DNA from: Talpa occidentalis
Taxonomy: Eukaryota; Chordata; Mammalia; Eulipotyphla; Talpidae
Assembly: GCF_014898055.3 (NCBI RefSeq)
Contig: NW_023601433.1
Location: forward strand, 16,602,141 to 16,666,140
Direction: 5' to 3'
Length of the DNA: 64,000 nucleotides
In this document: piece after piece, positions 33,401-45,273 of the stretch
Layout of the letters: each line of letters starts with the position of its first letter
Position numbering within the stretch: position 1 is the first letter of the stretch
Position numbers and translations under genes: made by a program
Notes under the pieces: model-generated
Seen by the model: only the letters and a program-made list of their open reading frames with translations
The model's database searches: none
Told to the model about the DNA's origin: nothing

Positions 33401-33669
33401 TTTTTAAGATTTATTTTTATTTATTTATGCAAACAAGAACTGGGTTGTAAGCCAGAGGAGCAAGAGTAAGAGGATTCACCAGTGACAGCGTGGGGAGCAA
33501 AACAGGTGGAGCTACTGAAATGCACTGCTGAGGGGAGCAGCAGGTAAGACAGGAGAGGTCTGCTGCATCATGTGTGTTAGCTCCCTGGCCAGGAATCAAA
33601 CTCAGACTGCAGTGGCTGGCGGTAGCTTGACATTGCTGAGACTTAATCCCTTGCACCACCAGGGAGGCC
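33401..33669 (-). mobile_element. tRNA-derived SINE, type A
   Basis: Complete but diverged copy. Imperfect TSD CTTGTTGACTCTT (33388-33400) versus CTTGTTTACTTTT (33670 onward). Confidence 0.88.
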
Positions 33670-33744
33670 CTTGTTTACTTTTAAATACCAGTCAGTTTTA
33701 CACAGTAATTACTTTCCATTTATGAACTAAAAAGCTCTCTCCGA

Positions 33745-34755
33745 AACTTGTACTTAAAAAACAACTGATATAAAACTGAATTTGAGGACAATGAATCCCA
33801 TTGTTGACAAGGGTGTAGAGATCAAGGAGCCCTCAGACACTGTTGGTGGAAATATAAATTAACACCATGGAGAACAGAATGGGATTTCCTCCAAAAATTA
33901 AGACTAGAATTACCATAGGATGGATCAATTCCACTTCTGGGTACTTATCTGAGGACTATGGAAACATTAATTTGAAAATATGTATGCATCTTATGTTTGG
34001 GACTCCCTGGTGGTGCAAGGGGTTAAGCACAGCACTGTGAAGCTATCCACAGCCTCTGCAGCACGAGTTCAATCCCCGGCTGGCCAGGGAGCTACCCACA
34101 TGGTGCAGCAGACCTCTCCTGACTTGCCCACTACTCCCCTCAGCGGCATATTTCAGTCAATCTGCCTGTTCTGTTCCCTACTCTGTCTCTGGTGAGTCCT
34201 CTCCCCCCACCCACATCTCTGGCCTGTACCCCAGCTCCTATATGTGTAAATAAATAAATCTTTAAAAAAAATATGCATCTTATGTTCACTGTAGCATTAT
34301 TCTCAATAACCATGACTTGGAAACAACCTAAGTGACCATTGACAGGTGATTGGATATATATATATACCCAATGGAACACTACTTATCTATAGGGAAAAGA
34401 AGAAAGTTGAAATCTTGCCAATTGTGACAACATGGATTGACTTTGAGGTGACCACGTTGACTGAAGTAAGTCAGACAGAGAAAGACACAGTATGATTTCA
34501 CTCATACATGGAATATAAGAAATGAACTAACAAAATAAACTTAATAAAATGAACTAACAAACTTCTGATGACAGAATGGTGGTTACCAGAGGGGAAGATG
34601 GTGGTAAGAGTTAGAGGGGTGTCCATGGATGCTGGTGGAAACGAGACTTTCAATCATGGCTGTGGTGTGGTCTTGTATCAGGTGTGGATCTGTATTCTTG
34701 AAATTCATGCAGGCTTGTAAACCAATATTACCTCAATTTAAAAAAAAAAATGGCA
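33745..34755 (+). mobile_element. Old L1 3' end, split by a SINE
   Basis: 'tgttggtggaaatataaatt', 'ggatcaattccacttctggg', 'atttcactcatacatggaat' and 'accaatattacctcaattta' plus an A-run follow the old L1 3' sequence in order. The SINE at 33998-34271 interrupts it. Confidence 0.75.
33998..34271 (+). mobile_element. tRNA-derived SINE, type A
   Basis: Plus orientation, inserted in old L1. Perfect TSD TATGCATCTTATGTT at 33983-33997 and 34272-34286. Confidence 0.93.
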
Positions 34756-36104
34756 AGAGATGCGAATCAGATCTCCTTTTCTTAAACTTGGAAGAAAAAG
34801 AGTCAAAACACAATATTCACATTCAATGACTTTCTACCTTGGACATCTGTCATGTGCCAGACAGAGATAGACCCTGACATGGAAAAAGAGGGTCCCCCAT
34901 CTAAGAGGACTACACCCCATCACAACACCCATATCCTTGAAAAGCCAAAGCAGGAAAGTGTGGGAGATGGTGGGCACAGTAGGTCATGAGGACAGAGCCC
35001 CCAGTGAGGGCTGCACAGCTGACAGCAGAGGGGAGATGGAACCCCAAATCTTCTTGGGCCCACAGTGAGGGCTGGAAGAGAGGGCAGACGTGGGACTGTG
35101 ACCCAGAGGCAAGTCCATCAGAGAACTGGCTTCTCTCTGCTATGTAGACTGCTTCTCGCTAGTTCCCTGGGGGTGTTTCTGAGGTTGGTTTATGATGTGA
35201 CAGTGCATGGCCCAGTTGGCACCCTGCCCCACCTGGCCCTCCTGACACCCACTACATGCACAGAGGTTTCTCCTTGGGTAAATATGTCCTCTCGCAGATG
35301 TTTCAGTCAACTGGAGGCTCATTATTTACGACTTTTGGAAATAATCACTTGAAAAATAAGGGGTGAGAAACTCGCTGTTTATATGGCTTTTGGTTTGCCC
35401 AGTGGAAAGAAATCAATTTGATGGTCATTCATACATATTCTCCAATTGTCAATACACAGCCTTCATGTCTGCCCATTACAGAAAATTGGGGCAAAGGATA
35501 ATTACAACTGTGTACAATAATGCAACAAATGGACAGGAAAGCTTTTCTCAGTGGCAGGAACCTTTGCGACCCCAGAATCCATTAGTGTTCATCCCAATGG
35601 ATGGATGGTCGCTAATGACTACAATCCTATGAACCAATTTGATTTGATTAAAATAACATAAGAATGCCTAAAAAAAATGTCTGGCTAATACAGACTTTCA
35701 AAAAATAGAAGATATGGCTGAATTCAGAGATTTTCTTATTTTCTCCTACAGGGATTTTATTTTTCCCTTTGAAAATCAAGAATGTTTCCAGCATTGCTTT
35801 GAAAATTAGGTGCATTTGCATCATTGCTGCACTATCGCCACATTTCCCACTTTGCTCCTCCTGCCAACACTGCTTGCTGAGTATCAGGCCCTCACCAGGC
35901 TGCAAGATGCCTGGAAGGCTCTCTGCCCAGCCAACCCGGCTAACTTCCCTTCTGCTGTGACATCTTTGCTAACACTGCTGCCACAGCCCAGCCACACCAC
36001 ACTGTTCACCATTGGTCCCTGGACCTTCTAGCACTTTCCATAGACTGACACAGTGTGGACTGTTTGAATCTGCCCCTAAAAGAATCTACGATCCTCTGGG
36101 GAAG
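34756..36104. other. No gene recognised
   Basis: Unique sequence. Short frames on both strands, none with a recognisable domain. Confidence 0.45.
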
Positions 36105-36195
36105 AGATCTTTGTTTTATTGTGTCCTGAGCACAAAAAACCGCTTGACACAAAGTAGGTATCCACCAAAAAATTATTGAATAATTGTTAACTCCT
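36105..36195 (+). mobile_element. L2-like 3' end
   Basis: 'tgttttattgtgtcctgagc' followed by 'cttgacacaaagtaggtatc' and 'attattgaataattg' resembles the L2 3' end (cagcacctagca...ataaatatttgttgaa). Confidence 0.5.
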
Positions 36196-36364
36196 TAATA
36201 ATGAGAGGCATCCATAAAATTTACTCTCTCCGTTTTAAAGCACATTTCACGCATCTTTAATTTAACAAAAATAGTAACATAGTATAAAGTATTGTTTAAC
36301 TATTGTATTTTAAAATGTACTATTAAAATTCTAAATTTGCATGTAATATTTATAAAACGTTAAT

Positions 36365-36595
36365 GTTATTTTTATTGAAATAGAGTTGGCATATCACACT
36401 GAATACATTTAGAGTAGAACGTGTTTTGATAGATATATTATTGCAATATAATCACTCTATCACATCACCTATTTATTGTTTCTTTTTTGCAGTTAGACAA
36501 TTAAGATCTAGTCTCTCAGCAACTTTGAAGTTTATATTACAGTATTCTTGATGATAATCACTATGCTGTGCATTAGGTCTCTAATGATTAAAAAT
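36365..36595 (+). mobile_element. Old LINE-like fragment, paralogue 2
   Basis: 'tttattgaaatagagttggc' through 'agatctagtctctcagcaac' and 'atgctgtgcattaggtctct' parallels 25440-25670 and keeps about 20 bp that the other copy lacks. Confidence 0.5.
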
Positions 36596-36756
36596 TGGAA
36601 TTTTAATAATAAAGTTATTACTTTAAAGTATATATCACATATGCTTAGATTTGCATCTCCAGAATAATTTACTTCTGCTCATGACAACTGCCAGATGCAG
36701 TCCTTCCAGTGTACTCTGCCCTGCAAAACAACGTAGAAGTTGAACAAAATATTTTT

Positions 36757-37019
36757 TTAAAGATTTATTTCCTTTTATACAAGAGCTGGGGTACAGGCCA
36801 GAGGCATGAGAGGGTGAGAGCATTCAACAGAGACAGCGCAGGGAGCAGAACAGGTAGACGACCGAAATACACTGCTGAGGGGAGCAGCAGGAGTGACAGG
36901 AGAGGTCTGCCACACCATGTGGGACTCTCCCTGGCCGGCCAGGAATCGAACGTGCGCTGCAGAGGCTGCACACAGCTTCATAGCACTGTGCTCAACCCAC
37001 TGCGCCACCGGGGAGGCCC
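36757..37019 (-). mobile_element. tRNA-derived SINE, type A
   Basis: Complete copy. Perfect TSD TGAACAAAATATTTTT at 36741-36756 and 37020-37035. Confidence 0.94.
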
Positions 37020-37134
37020 TGAACAAAATATTTTTGCTGAGAGCCAGCAAGCCACAGAAATTTGTGGATGGTCAATCCCGTGAGCCCTGGGGATTCTTCA
37101 GCAGATTTTGAGGACATAAAACTTTGCACTCTTA

Positions 37135-37417
37135 TTTTTTTCCTTTTTTTTTATAAAGATTTATTTATTTATGCATACAAGAGCTGGGCTGTGGGCCAGA
37201 GATGCAGGAAGTGAGAGGATTCACCAGAGACAGAGTGGGGAACAGAACAGGCAGACTGACTGAAATACACTGCTGAGGGGAGCAGCGGGCAAGTCAGGAG
37301 AGGTCTGCTGCATCATGTGGGTTGCTCCCGGGCCGGCTAGGGATTGAACTCGTGCTGCAGAGGCTACAGATTGCTTCATAGTGTGGTGCTTAACCCCTTG
37401 TGCCACCAGGGAGACCC
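37135..37417 (-). mobile_element. tRNA-derived SINE, type A
   Basis: Complete copy. TSD AACTTTGCACTCTTA (37120-37134) versus AACTTTGCGCTCTTA (37418-37432), one mismatch. It is only 100 bp from the previous SINE, at a separate target. Confidence 0.93.
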
Positions 37418-37568
37418 AACTTTGCGCTCTTATACCTCTAAATCATACGCAATATTTCAAATGGATGTGACCTCAATAAAAAAAAAAAAAACCCACAGTG
37501 AAAAACAATTTGCACCTCATGGTCTGCCAAGGGAAGGTGTAAACATTTATATATAAGAATCCATAACC

Positions 37569-37836
37569 GGGCCTCCCTGGTGGTGCAAGGGTGGTGCACA
37601 GCTCTGTGAAGCTGTCCACAGCCTCTGCAGCATGAGTTCAATCCCCAGCCCACCAGGGAGCTACCCACATGGCGCAGCAGACCTCTCCTGTCTCGCCCGC
37701 CGTTCCCCTCAGCAGTGTTTTCAGTCAGTCTGCCTGTTCTGCAACCCGCTCTGTTTCTGGTGAATCTTCTCACACACCCCCTTCCCCACATCTCTGGCCC
37801 GTTCTTGTGCACATAAATACATAAATCTTTTTAAAA
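37569..37836 (+). mobile_element. tRNA-derived SINE, type A
   Basis: Plus orientation. Perfect TSD AATCCATAACC at 37558-37568 and 37837-37847. Confidence 0.92.
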
Positions 37837-38090
37837 AATCCATAACCTAACAGCCCCCTAAAGCCACTGGTTCTATCCCCTTTAGCCAGTCCCACCAATA
37901 TGCTAACAAGGAAATCTGATTGGAATAAAGAAACAATGGCTTCACATGAGCCACTGAAAACAGGTAACCGGTTCCCACCTGTTATCAAATCCTCCCAGAG
38001 GGCATTTCCTTACCTGATAAATGTCAAACGTTATTTATAAACGTCATGGTCAATGTTATATTTAATCCTGATATTGAAAGCTTTCTCTCT

Positions 38091-38134
38091 CCTAGCTGCT
38101 GGCTCCACAGCTCAGGGTTAGAGCACTGGTCTTG
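38091..38134 (+). mobile_element. Retro-inserted 5' half of tRNA-Thr(UGU), tailless
   Basis: From 38101 the sequence follows the first half of mammalian tRNA-Thr(UGU): GGCTCCACAGCTCAGGG (acceptor, D-arm start), then GAGCACTGGTCTTG ending in the anticodon loop. The anticodon stem's 3' half and everything after it are missing. Ten bases (38091-38100) precede the tRNA start and may be pre-tRNA leader. A perfect 16-bp duplication TGAAAGCTTTCTCTCT flanks it (38075-38090 and 38135-38150), showing L1-type insertion. There is no A-tail, as in the described tailless retropseudogenes. It is not a functional tRNA gene. Confidence 0.85.
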
Positions 38135-39136
38135 TGAAAGCTTTCTCTCTTGATTTGGAAATGTGATAGGGAAGCTCTTGGTGCTGAGCAGCACGACAAT
38201 ACAAGAAACTGAATAAAAGTATAATGATTGAAAAGAAAGAAACAGAAAACGCCATTATTTGTGAATGGCATAATTATCATGTAGAAAATACAAGGACTCA
38301 TTCAGAGGCATCACTGGAAGTACAAATTAACTTTAGCAACGTTGCCAGCTAGAGGGACAACATACAGAAATCAATTACTTCTCTTTAAATCAGCAATCAT
38401 TAATCAGAAAAGGACATTTTAAACAGACACCATTTATAATAACCTGAAAGAATATCAATTACTAGGAATAAATGTAGTGAAATCTAGGCAAGGGCTCTCC
38501 ACAAAAGTCCTACAAATCACGCCTCGGAGAAACTAAGGAAAGCCTGAATAAATGGAGAAATAGATGATCCCCATGTATTTGATTCTTCCCAAATTTATCT
38601 GTAGATTCAGTGCCATCCCATTCAAAATCACAGCAGGCATTTTGTCGAAATTAACGAGCAATGTATAAAATTTACATGAAAATGAAGAAGGCAAATAGCC
38701 AAGATAATCTTGAGAAAGAACAGTCATAAGAATTATATTTCAGCATATCTAGACTTATTATAAAGTGACAATGATACAACAGAGAATGTTGGTTCAAGGA
38801 CACCAAAATATATCAAAAGCACAGAACAGTCAAGAAACAGAAAGAGAAAAGACAGCCTTTCAATGGAGCATGCTTTGTCAACTGAATACCCGCACAGACA
38901 AAAAATATCCCTTGATTTCTTTTCATACCATACATTAAGATAAGCACCCTAAATGAATTACAGAGCTAAATATGAAAGGTAAAACATTGCAATTTCTAGA
39001 AGATACAATGAAAAATATCATGTTTGGGGAGTTGGCAAACATTATGTGTTCCCAACACGAAAGGCACTGACTACAAGGAAAATGATCCATAAATTGAACT
39101 ACCTTAAAATAGAAACATGTTTAAACATGCCATTGA

Positions 39137-39395
39137 GGGCCTCCCCAATGACCGCTGGGCTGCAAAGCTGCCTGCAGCCTCTGCAGCGCCGGTTCAATCC
39201 CCAGCCGCAGGCAAGGGTCCCACATGGTGCGCAGACCTCTCCTGCCACACCCGCTGCGCCCCTCAGCAGTGTACTTCATCAGTCTGCCTGTTCTGCTCCC
39301 TGCTCTGGCTCTGGTGAATTCTCTCAACCTCCCGCGCTTCTGACTGTACCCAGTGCTTGTATAAATAAATAAATAAATCTTTGAAAAAAAAATAC
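39137..39395 (+). mobile_element. tRNA-derived SINE, type B
   Basis: Type B landmarks are present. The head is shortened ('ctccccaatgaccgctgggc'). Perfect TSD ACATGCCATTGA at 39125-39136 and 39396-39407. Confidence 0.92.
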
Positions 39396-39554
39396 ACATG
39401 CCATTGAAAAAGTAACAAAACAATTGTAGGGTGAGGAATAGAATTGAACTTTGGTGAACTTAATGTAGTGTAGATAGATGTTGATTTATACTGTCACACT
39501 GAAACTTAGATAATGTCACAACGCAATGTTACTTCAATAAAAATTACAATGCCT

Positions 39555-39728
39555 AGGGCCTCCCTGGTGCACGGGGGGTTAAGTGCAGTGCTGTGAAGCT
39601 GTCTCCAGCCTCTGCAGCACGAGTTCAATCCCGGGAAGCCAGGAAGATATCCACATGGCTCACATCCCAAGTCTCTGGCCTCTACCCCAGTTCTTGCATG
39701 CATAAATAAATTTTTAAAAATTTAAACA
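39555..39728 (+). mobile_element. tRNA-derived SINE, type A, internally deleted
   Basis: Head and tail are present, but about 100 bp of the middle (the 'cagacctctcctgc' to 'gtgaatcctc' part) is missing. The target sequence AATTACAATGCC occurs left and right of it and again after the next SINE. Confidence 0.88.
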
Positions 39729-39744
39729 AAAAATTACAATGCCA

Positions 39745-40010
39745 GCGCCTCCCTGGTGGCGCAGCGGGTTGAGCACAGCACTGTGAAGCTGTCCAGAGCC
39801 TCCGCAACACAGATTCGATTCCCAGGCAGACAGGAAGATACCCACATGGTGTGGCAGACCTCTCCTGCCTTGCCTGCTGCTGCCACAGCAGTGTCTTCGG
39901 TCCATCTGCCTGTTCTGCTCCCCACTCTATCACTGGTGAATCCTCTCACCCTCCCACACCTCTGGTCTGTGCCCCAGTTCTTGAATAAACAAAAATAAAT
40001 ATTTAAAAAA
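39745..40010 (+). mobile_element. tRNA-derived SINE, type A (second of a stacked pair)
   Basis: Complete copy following the deleted one. Target ATTACAATGCC at 39733-39743 and 40011-40021. Confidence 0.92.
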
Positions 40011-40880
40011 ATTACAATGCCAAATAGAAGATTAAAAATATTAAAAAGTAACAAAACAATCGAGATAGTCTCAATCCGTGAATCCAACACAGGACTCCAT
40101 TCAGAATACATTAAGAGCTCCGATAGATTTGTACCCCAAAAGACAGACAGTATATCAGGAGAACGGACCAAAGGAAGGAATGCTCACATCATTAGTCATC
40201 AGAAAAATGCCAATTAAAACTACAGCAAATGACAATACACACCCACTGGAATGTCAGAATGTCTAATAACCAAATCTTCACAATCCCACGTACTATTGAG
40301 GATGGGGAGCAAGTGGAATTGAATACCCTGCTGGTGGCAATGCAAAGGAACTTAGCCACTTTGCAAAATGACAGACCAGTGTGATTGCTCCACCCTAGGA
40401 CTGAGAAATTCTAGATATGTACCCATAAGAAATACATATATATGTACATAGAACAAAAAGCCAAAAAGGATGCACAAGACTTTCTAGCAAAATTATTAAT
40501 AGCTGGAAACAGGAAACAGCCCAAACAGCATCAACAGCAGAATGAGCACACAAACTATGGCACATTCACAGGATGGAAACTGCAGGAACAAAATGAGCAA
40601 ACTCTGTTCACGTAACGCAGTAGAAGATGTGCAAAAATACAATGCTGGGTAAAATAAGACTGGCAGACACAAAAATCATAGGGTGTGCTTTCACTGAGAG
40701 AAGTTCAAAACAGACAAATCTAATCCATGGTACAGAAGTCTATGGCTTCCAGCAGACATGGAGAGGACTGGACTTCTGAATAACGAGATTTTGGTGAAAA
40801 TTCATGAAGCTGTGTATCTCCTATTTTCCATGTGTATATCACATGTCTATGCAAAATTTTATTGAAACAAGTAATTATTT

Positions 40881-43794
40881 AGGTATCTAAGTTTTACAAG
40901 CTAAGGAGATTCTCATCCAATGATTCTGTTCTAGTGAAGTCTTTGACCTCAGATCTTCGGGCCCCCTCAAAAGTCTGGTTGAAAGAACTTTTCATTATGG
41001 GGGGGGGGCGTGAACAAGGCTAGAACGGACAAGGGGATGGGTGAGCAAAGGGGTGATCTCACAGGAACAGGAAATATTCCCTGCAGGAAACACTCCAGGA
41101 TGTGCTGTGCTGAGGGCTGGGGGGCCGGAGGGTGAGTGGGGGGAAGCACTGATGCAGCCAGGTCTTATGCTTAGATATCTGCTATCTTATCAAGCATTTG
41201 GGCCAAATGGTGAGTGGAGGCCACTTCTCCACTTAAGGTTGTCCTCTATGAGGTAAGGGATAAGAACTTGAAGGATCTGTGTCTTGGAGGGCCTGAGTCT
41301 CTTGTCTTAGTTCAACAAGGGGGGCATTTGAAAGTCTTATTTAAGTCCCATGGGACAGCATTGGGCTTTTTATGTTTAGTATTAATTTGGGGGGCAGTAA
41401 GTCATTTTTGGGGACACAGGGTATGGGGTTTGGGGTTTCCTTGCCTTCACTTTCCAGGAGCACTAGACTTGGGGGCAAGTTTAACATCCTCACTATGAAT
41501 TGTTTAAAATTATTTTTATTCAAATGTCTTAGACCAACTGCTTTTAACAGCATAATGTTCATTAATTGCTTCACCATAAACATTTACCATCATGCAGAAT
41601 GGCTCAGACCTGCAACAGTAATATCTTAGCCAATCATTTTGATCATGATTTAAACATCTTCTCTGTGATGATTTCTATGGCCAAAAATGAAGATTTAAAT
41701 GAATGTGCATTAAAGACTCACGCGGGTGTTGAACATGTGCCTTTGGCTGCAGGCAGGTGACATTTCATTTCCCCAGCATTTACCAGATGCCCAGGAGACC
41801 AGAGCACCTGCCAGGTGATGGAGATGAAAAATGAAAGATGCCAGTCTTTCAGACTGCAGATTGTAGTTCACAGAGTTTCCAACTGTTGCAAAGCAAAATG
41901 CTGACAAATGTGCAAAATGTGGTGAAGCCGTGAAACAAAGGATATGCCTAGGGAAGGGTCAGTCTTCAAAACCTTTGCCCCAAAGTTCGACCAGATGAGA
42001 CTACCTGTGCTTGTGCAGGGGCCACGGCCATGCAGAGTGGGGAGGTGAGTCCGTCTCCTTTCACCCTGGAGCGTGAGACATCAGACCCTCAGAGAAGGAA
42101 GGGATTCACATGCAGTGGATGAGGCAGAGCTGGGCCAAATTACCTTTCACACGTCCTGCCACTGTCTGCAAAAGAAAACTGGGCAAAAACACCAGGAGAT
42201 GGCTGACTTTAGAAAGCAGAGCAGAGAGCACAGCTTGACCCTGTCTTTGTCACTAATGGAATTCTTTCAGGCAGCTCCTTCTGTAGATAATAGACTCCAG
42301 GAGGATGTATTGAACCACAAACATTTTTAGGGCAGTTTGTGCACCTGCAAGACCTTCTGATGAGTCTGTTTGGATGAAAGAGAGTGACAGCGTGTGGTCC
42401 TGGCCTCAAGGAGGGACTAAGTTGGGAAAATAATGATGAAACATGGACTATTGCATGGAAGTTGCTGTGGGGGAGGGAGGTTGTCTCCTGTTTCCCATAC
42501 ACACTTTGTGGGGCTGAATGTCAGGTTAGGCTCCGAGTTAGAAAGGCTGTTTTAATTCACCCACAGTGTAAGATGTCATCGAGGCAGACGTGCTGAAAGG
42601 ATTACTTATGCCACCTCTCAGTTCTGTTTCTCCCTGCTCAGGCCTGGAAGGGAGTGCCAGCACTGCTCATGGCTGACCTATGTGACAGGGCCCACACATT
42701 CAGACTGCACTGGCCAAGAGCTGCATGCCAGGTAAGGATGTACTGCTGGTTGTAGCACAGAATAAAAGACATTCTGCCATGTTTCCAAGAAAGGGGCGGG
42801 ACCAGCTTTGTTCCCTAAGAGCAGACTGGCATGGCTGCACACATTCACTCCCACCTCATCTCGGTGCCTCTGGAATCTGACTACAACTCCCAGGATGCCA
42901 TGAACCAGACTTCCTGAATTGGGCACTGGTGAGAAATAGGGGTGGTGCTGAGCAACCATTTGGGGCTTAAACAACAATTTGCACTGAACACGTGCATGCC
43001 CGCTGCCTTTCTGGCTTGAGTGTTTTGGCAAGCAGGATGAGCTGGGTCTTTAGAGACTTTGGTGACCACCATCTTGATCTTGTGATTATTCAACTTGGAT
43101 GGTACATTTTGAACTTCAGTCTCTCTTTCTCTCCCAGTTCTTTGGGTCCTGTCTGGCCTTCCTGCTTGTAGGTGTCTTGGACTCATTCTCCTGGCAGCTC
43201 AGCTCTGAGCCCTGCCTGTTTGGATGGGCATTTGTCCACAAGGAGATGGGTGCTTTTGGTGTTTGATCAGGAGTCTATATTTTGAAATCCTTCCCTCCCC
43301 TACACTTCTCTCTCTATCAAAAATCTTTGAGCACACTAGAGTCTGATCACCTTGCTTTGATGCACACGGGTGACATGAACCTTTCGAATAGGCAACAAGG
43401 TTTTTTTTTTTTTCTCTTAACAGTTTGGAATTCCTGGGCACCCAATAGTTTTGCCCAGTATCTGTTTTGGTTCCCAGACCAGGAATGAACCCTCCAGTAA
43501 CAATTCTAGTCAACCTCCAGCTCCTGTGAGGAAATCAGCTATCACCTGACTAAATGATGTGCTTATCAACTGTCTTTGTTCCTTTTTTCCTGAACACCAG
43601 GGCTGAGAGTCTCCTGAGAGCTTCTGGCAGAGTATCAACTTCTGTCTCCTCTGTCTTCCCATGGTGCTTATTCCAGAGCAGAAGCAGAGGGTCCAGACAC
43701 AAGTCTGCACCTGTCACCAATGGTCACCTGCCTGTATGCCAGGTTACACGTGCTGCAGTGGTCTGGGGCCCATGAGTTGCTGAGTTTGGCAACT
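40881..43794. other. No gene recognised
   Basis: About 2.9 kb of mostly unique DNA. Overlapping short frames on both strands show no domain. A ZNF143-type motif lies at 42880-42899 (listed separately). A G-run lies at about 41000 and a T-run at about 43401. Confidence 0.45.
42880..42899 (+). promoter_or_regulatory. ZNF143/THAP11 (SBS-type) motif
   Basis: ACTACAACTCCCAGGATGCC matches the known SBS consensus (ACTACAATTCCCAGAATGC-like) with few differences. The motif is typical of promoters, but no gene or CpG island is visible beside it, so it may be an isolated or repeat-borne site. Confidence 0.5.
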
Positions 43795-43810
43795 AAAGTC
43801 CTGCTGTCCA

Positions 43811-44334
43811 CAGAAACATTAATTCCAAAGGACACCTGCACCCCTATGTTTATAGCAGCACTATTTACAATAGCTAAGCTATGGAAACAACACAAATGCC
43901 CAAAAATAGATGACTGGATCAAGAAGATGTGGTACATATATACCATGGAATATTACTCAGCATTCAAAAAAGATAAACACATGCCATTTGCAGCAACATG
44001 GATGGTGCTGGAAGGGATCATGCTCAGCGAAATAAGTCAGAAAGAAAAAGAAAAATACCGGATGGTCTCACTCATAGCAGGAATTTAGAAAACCTAAATA
44101 AGGGACCAGGAAAAAGACTAATTAATATAAAGTAAAAATCAAAATCAACAAGCAACTATAAACCAGAGACACACTATGGGGGGGGGTGGGGAGGGGTGGA
44201 GAGAGGAAGGACTAGGGTCAAAATAAGGGGGGGGTGCAATTGTATGGGGAATATAACCAAAATGAAAATGCATACATTGTGCAAAAATGAAAAATGATGT
44301 AAGAATTACATAAAACAAAATATTTAAAAAAAAA
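43811..44334 (+). mobile_element. 5'-truncated L1 3' end
   Basis: Carries the last about 90 codons of ORF2 in frame (up to MVSLIAGI and stop near 44088), then the G-rich 3' UTR and an A-tail. TSD AAAGTCCTGCTGTCCA (43795-43810) versus AAAGTCTTGCTGTCCA (44335-44350). Its 3' UTR differs from the intact L1 (extra 'gcatacattgtgcaaaaatg'), so it belongs to an older subfamily. Confidence 0.93.
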
Positions 44335-44350
44335 AAAGTCTTGCTGTCCA

Positions 44351-44972
44351 TCTGGTGAAGGCCGGGAGTCCCATCACCACACAGCCAGATCTCAATCCAA
44401 AACCTTTGTTCTTCAGCTGCAGATTATATCCTGGCAGTGCCTGATAAGTGAATTCCATTGACTATAGCAGAGAAAGAGGCTGAATTCTTTTGCTTTCAAT
44501 GTGTCTCTTTGCCCCACCAGCAACCCCAGCTCATTCGAGACCCCCAGTTTCTCTCTCTCCAGCCAGCCCACTGTGTACACAGCCTTTCACTTTCCACGGG
44601 CCACGTCTCTGCTTTGATCTTTCACCAGCTGCTTCCCTTTCCACAGATGCTTCCATAAAATCCATTTCCTCTCATGAACGTTTTCACTGATCCCTGCATG
44701 GCAGGATCCACAAAACAGCGCAAGAAAGATTAAAAGTCAGGGAAACGCTAGTCCCCTGCAGCCACTTAAGCCCTTCCATGTAGCAATATCTGTGTGTGTT
44801 TGTGTTTCATTTTTTTTTCTTCAGTTCCTCTTAAGATGAAAGAAAAGCCAGTGCAACAGGACAGAAAAATAAAAGCAATGATGAAGATGTGGGTTATCTA
44901 GTCCTCTCTCCATCTCAGCCTGCACATTTGAGACAGTTTGTACCAAAGAGAAAGGGACCATCAGGGAGGGAG
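44351..44972. other. No gene recognised
   Basis: Unique sequence. No exon or named repeat. Confidence 0.45.
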
Positions 44973-44985
44973 AAGGTAGTCTTTA

Positions 44986-45260
44986 TTTTTTTTTAAAGAT
45001 GTATTTACGCATACAAGAACTGGGTACAGACCAGAGGTAAGGCGGGGGGGAGCGGTGAGAGCATTCACCAGAGACAGAATAGGGAACAGAACAGGCAGAT
45101 TGACCGAAATACACTGCTGAGGGGAGCAGTGGGCGAGACAGGAGAGGTCTGCTGTGCCATGTGGGTAGCTCCCTGGCCAGGGTTCAAACTCGTGCTGCAG
45201 TGGCTGCAGATAGTTTCATAGTGCTGCATCTTAACCCCTTGCACCACCAGAGAGGCCCCA
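44986..45260 (-). mobile_element. tRNA-derived SINE, type A
   Basis: Complete copy. TSD AAGGTAGTCTTTA (44973-44985) versus AAGGCAGTCTTTA (45261-45273), one mismatch. Confidence 0.92.
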
Positions 45261-45273
45261 AAGGCAGTCTTTA

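Larger units (their letters stand above)
39425..40042 (+). mobile_element. Short old L1 tail, itself hit by two SINEs
   Basis: A perfect 18-bp duplication AAAAAGTAACAAAACAAT at 39407-39424 and 40043-40060 encloses an L1 3' end ('ggtgaacttaatgtagtgta', 'aatgttacttcaataaaaat'). Two SINEs lie in its A-rich tail. Its left TSD directly abuts the right TSD of the type B SINE. Confidence 0.82.
38220..40880 (+). pseudogene. Ancient L1 ORF2 and 3' UTR carcass, multiply interrupted
   Basis: Old L1 ORF2 in order: the 'ttactaggaataaatgtagt' region, 'aaatggagaaatagatgatc', 'ttatctgtagattcagtgcc', 'ggcaaacattatgtgttccc', then 'catcattagtcatcagaaaa', 'gggtaaaataagactggcag' and a degraded tail near 40860. 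Stops and frameshifts are everywhere. It hosts the SINE at 39137-39395 and a short L1 tail at 39425-40042, which in turn hosts two SINEs. Confidence 0.8.

Noticed and set aside
43720..44088. 122-codon frame as a possible gene
   Set aside because: The last part is the C-terminus of L1 ORF2. The first part is flanking DNA before the TSD.
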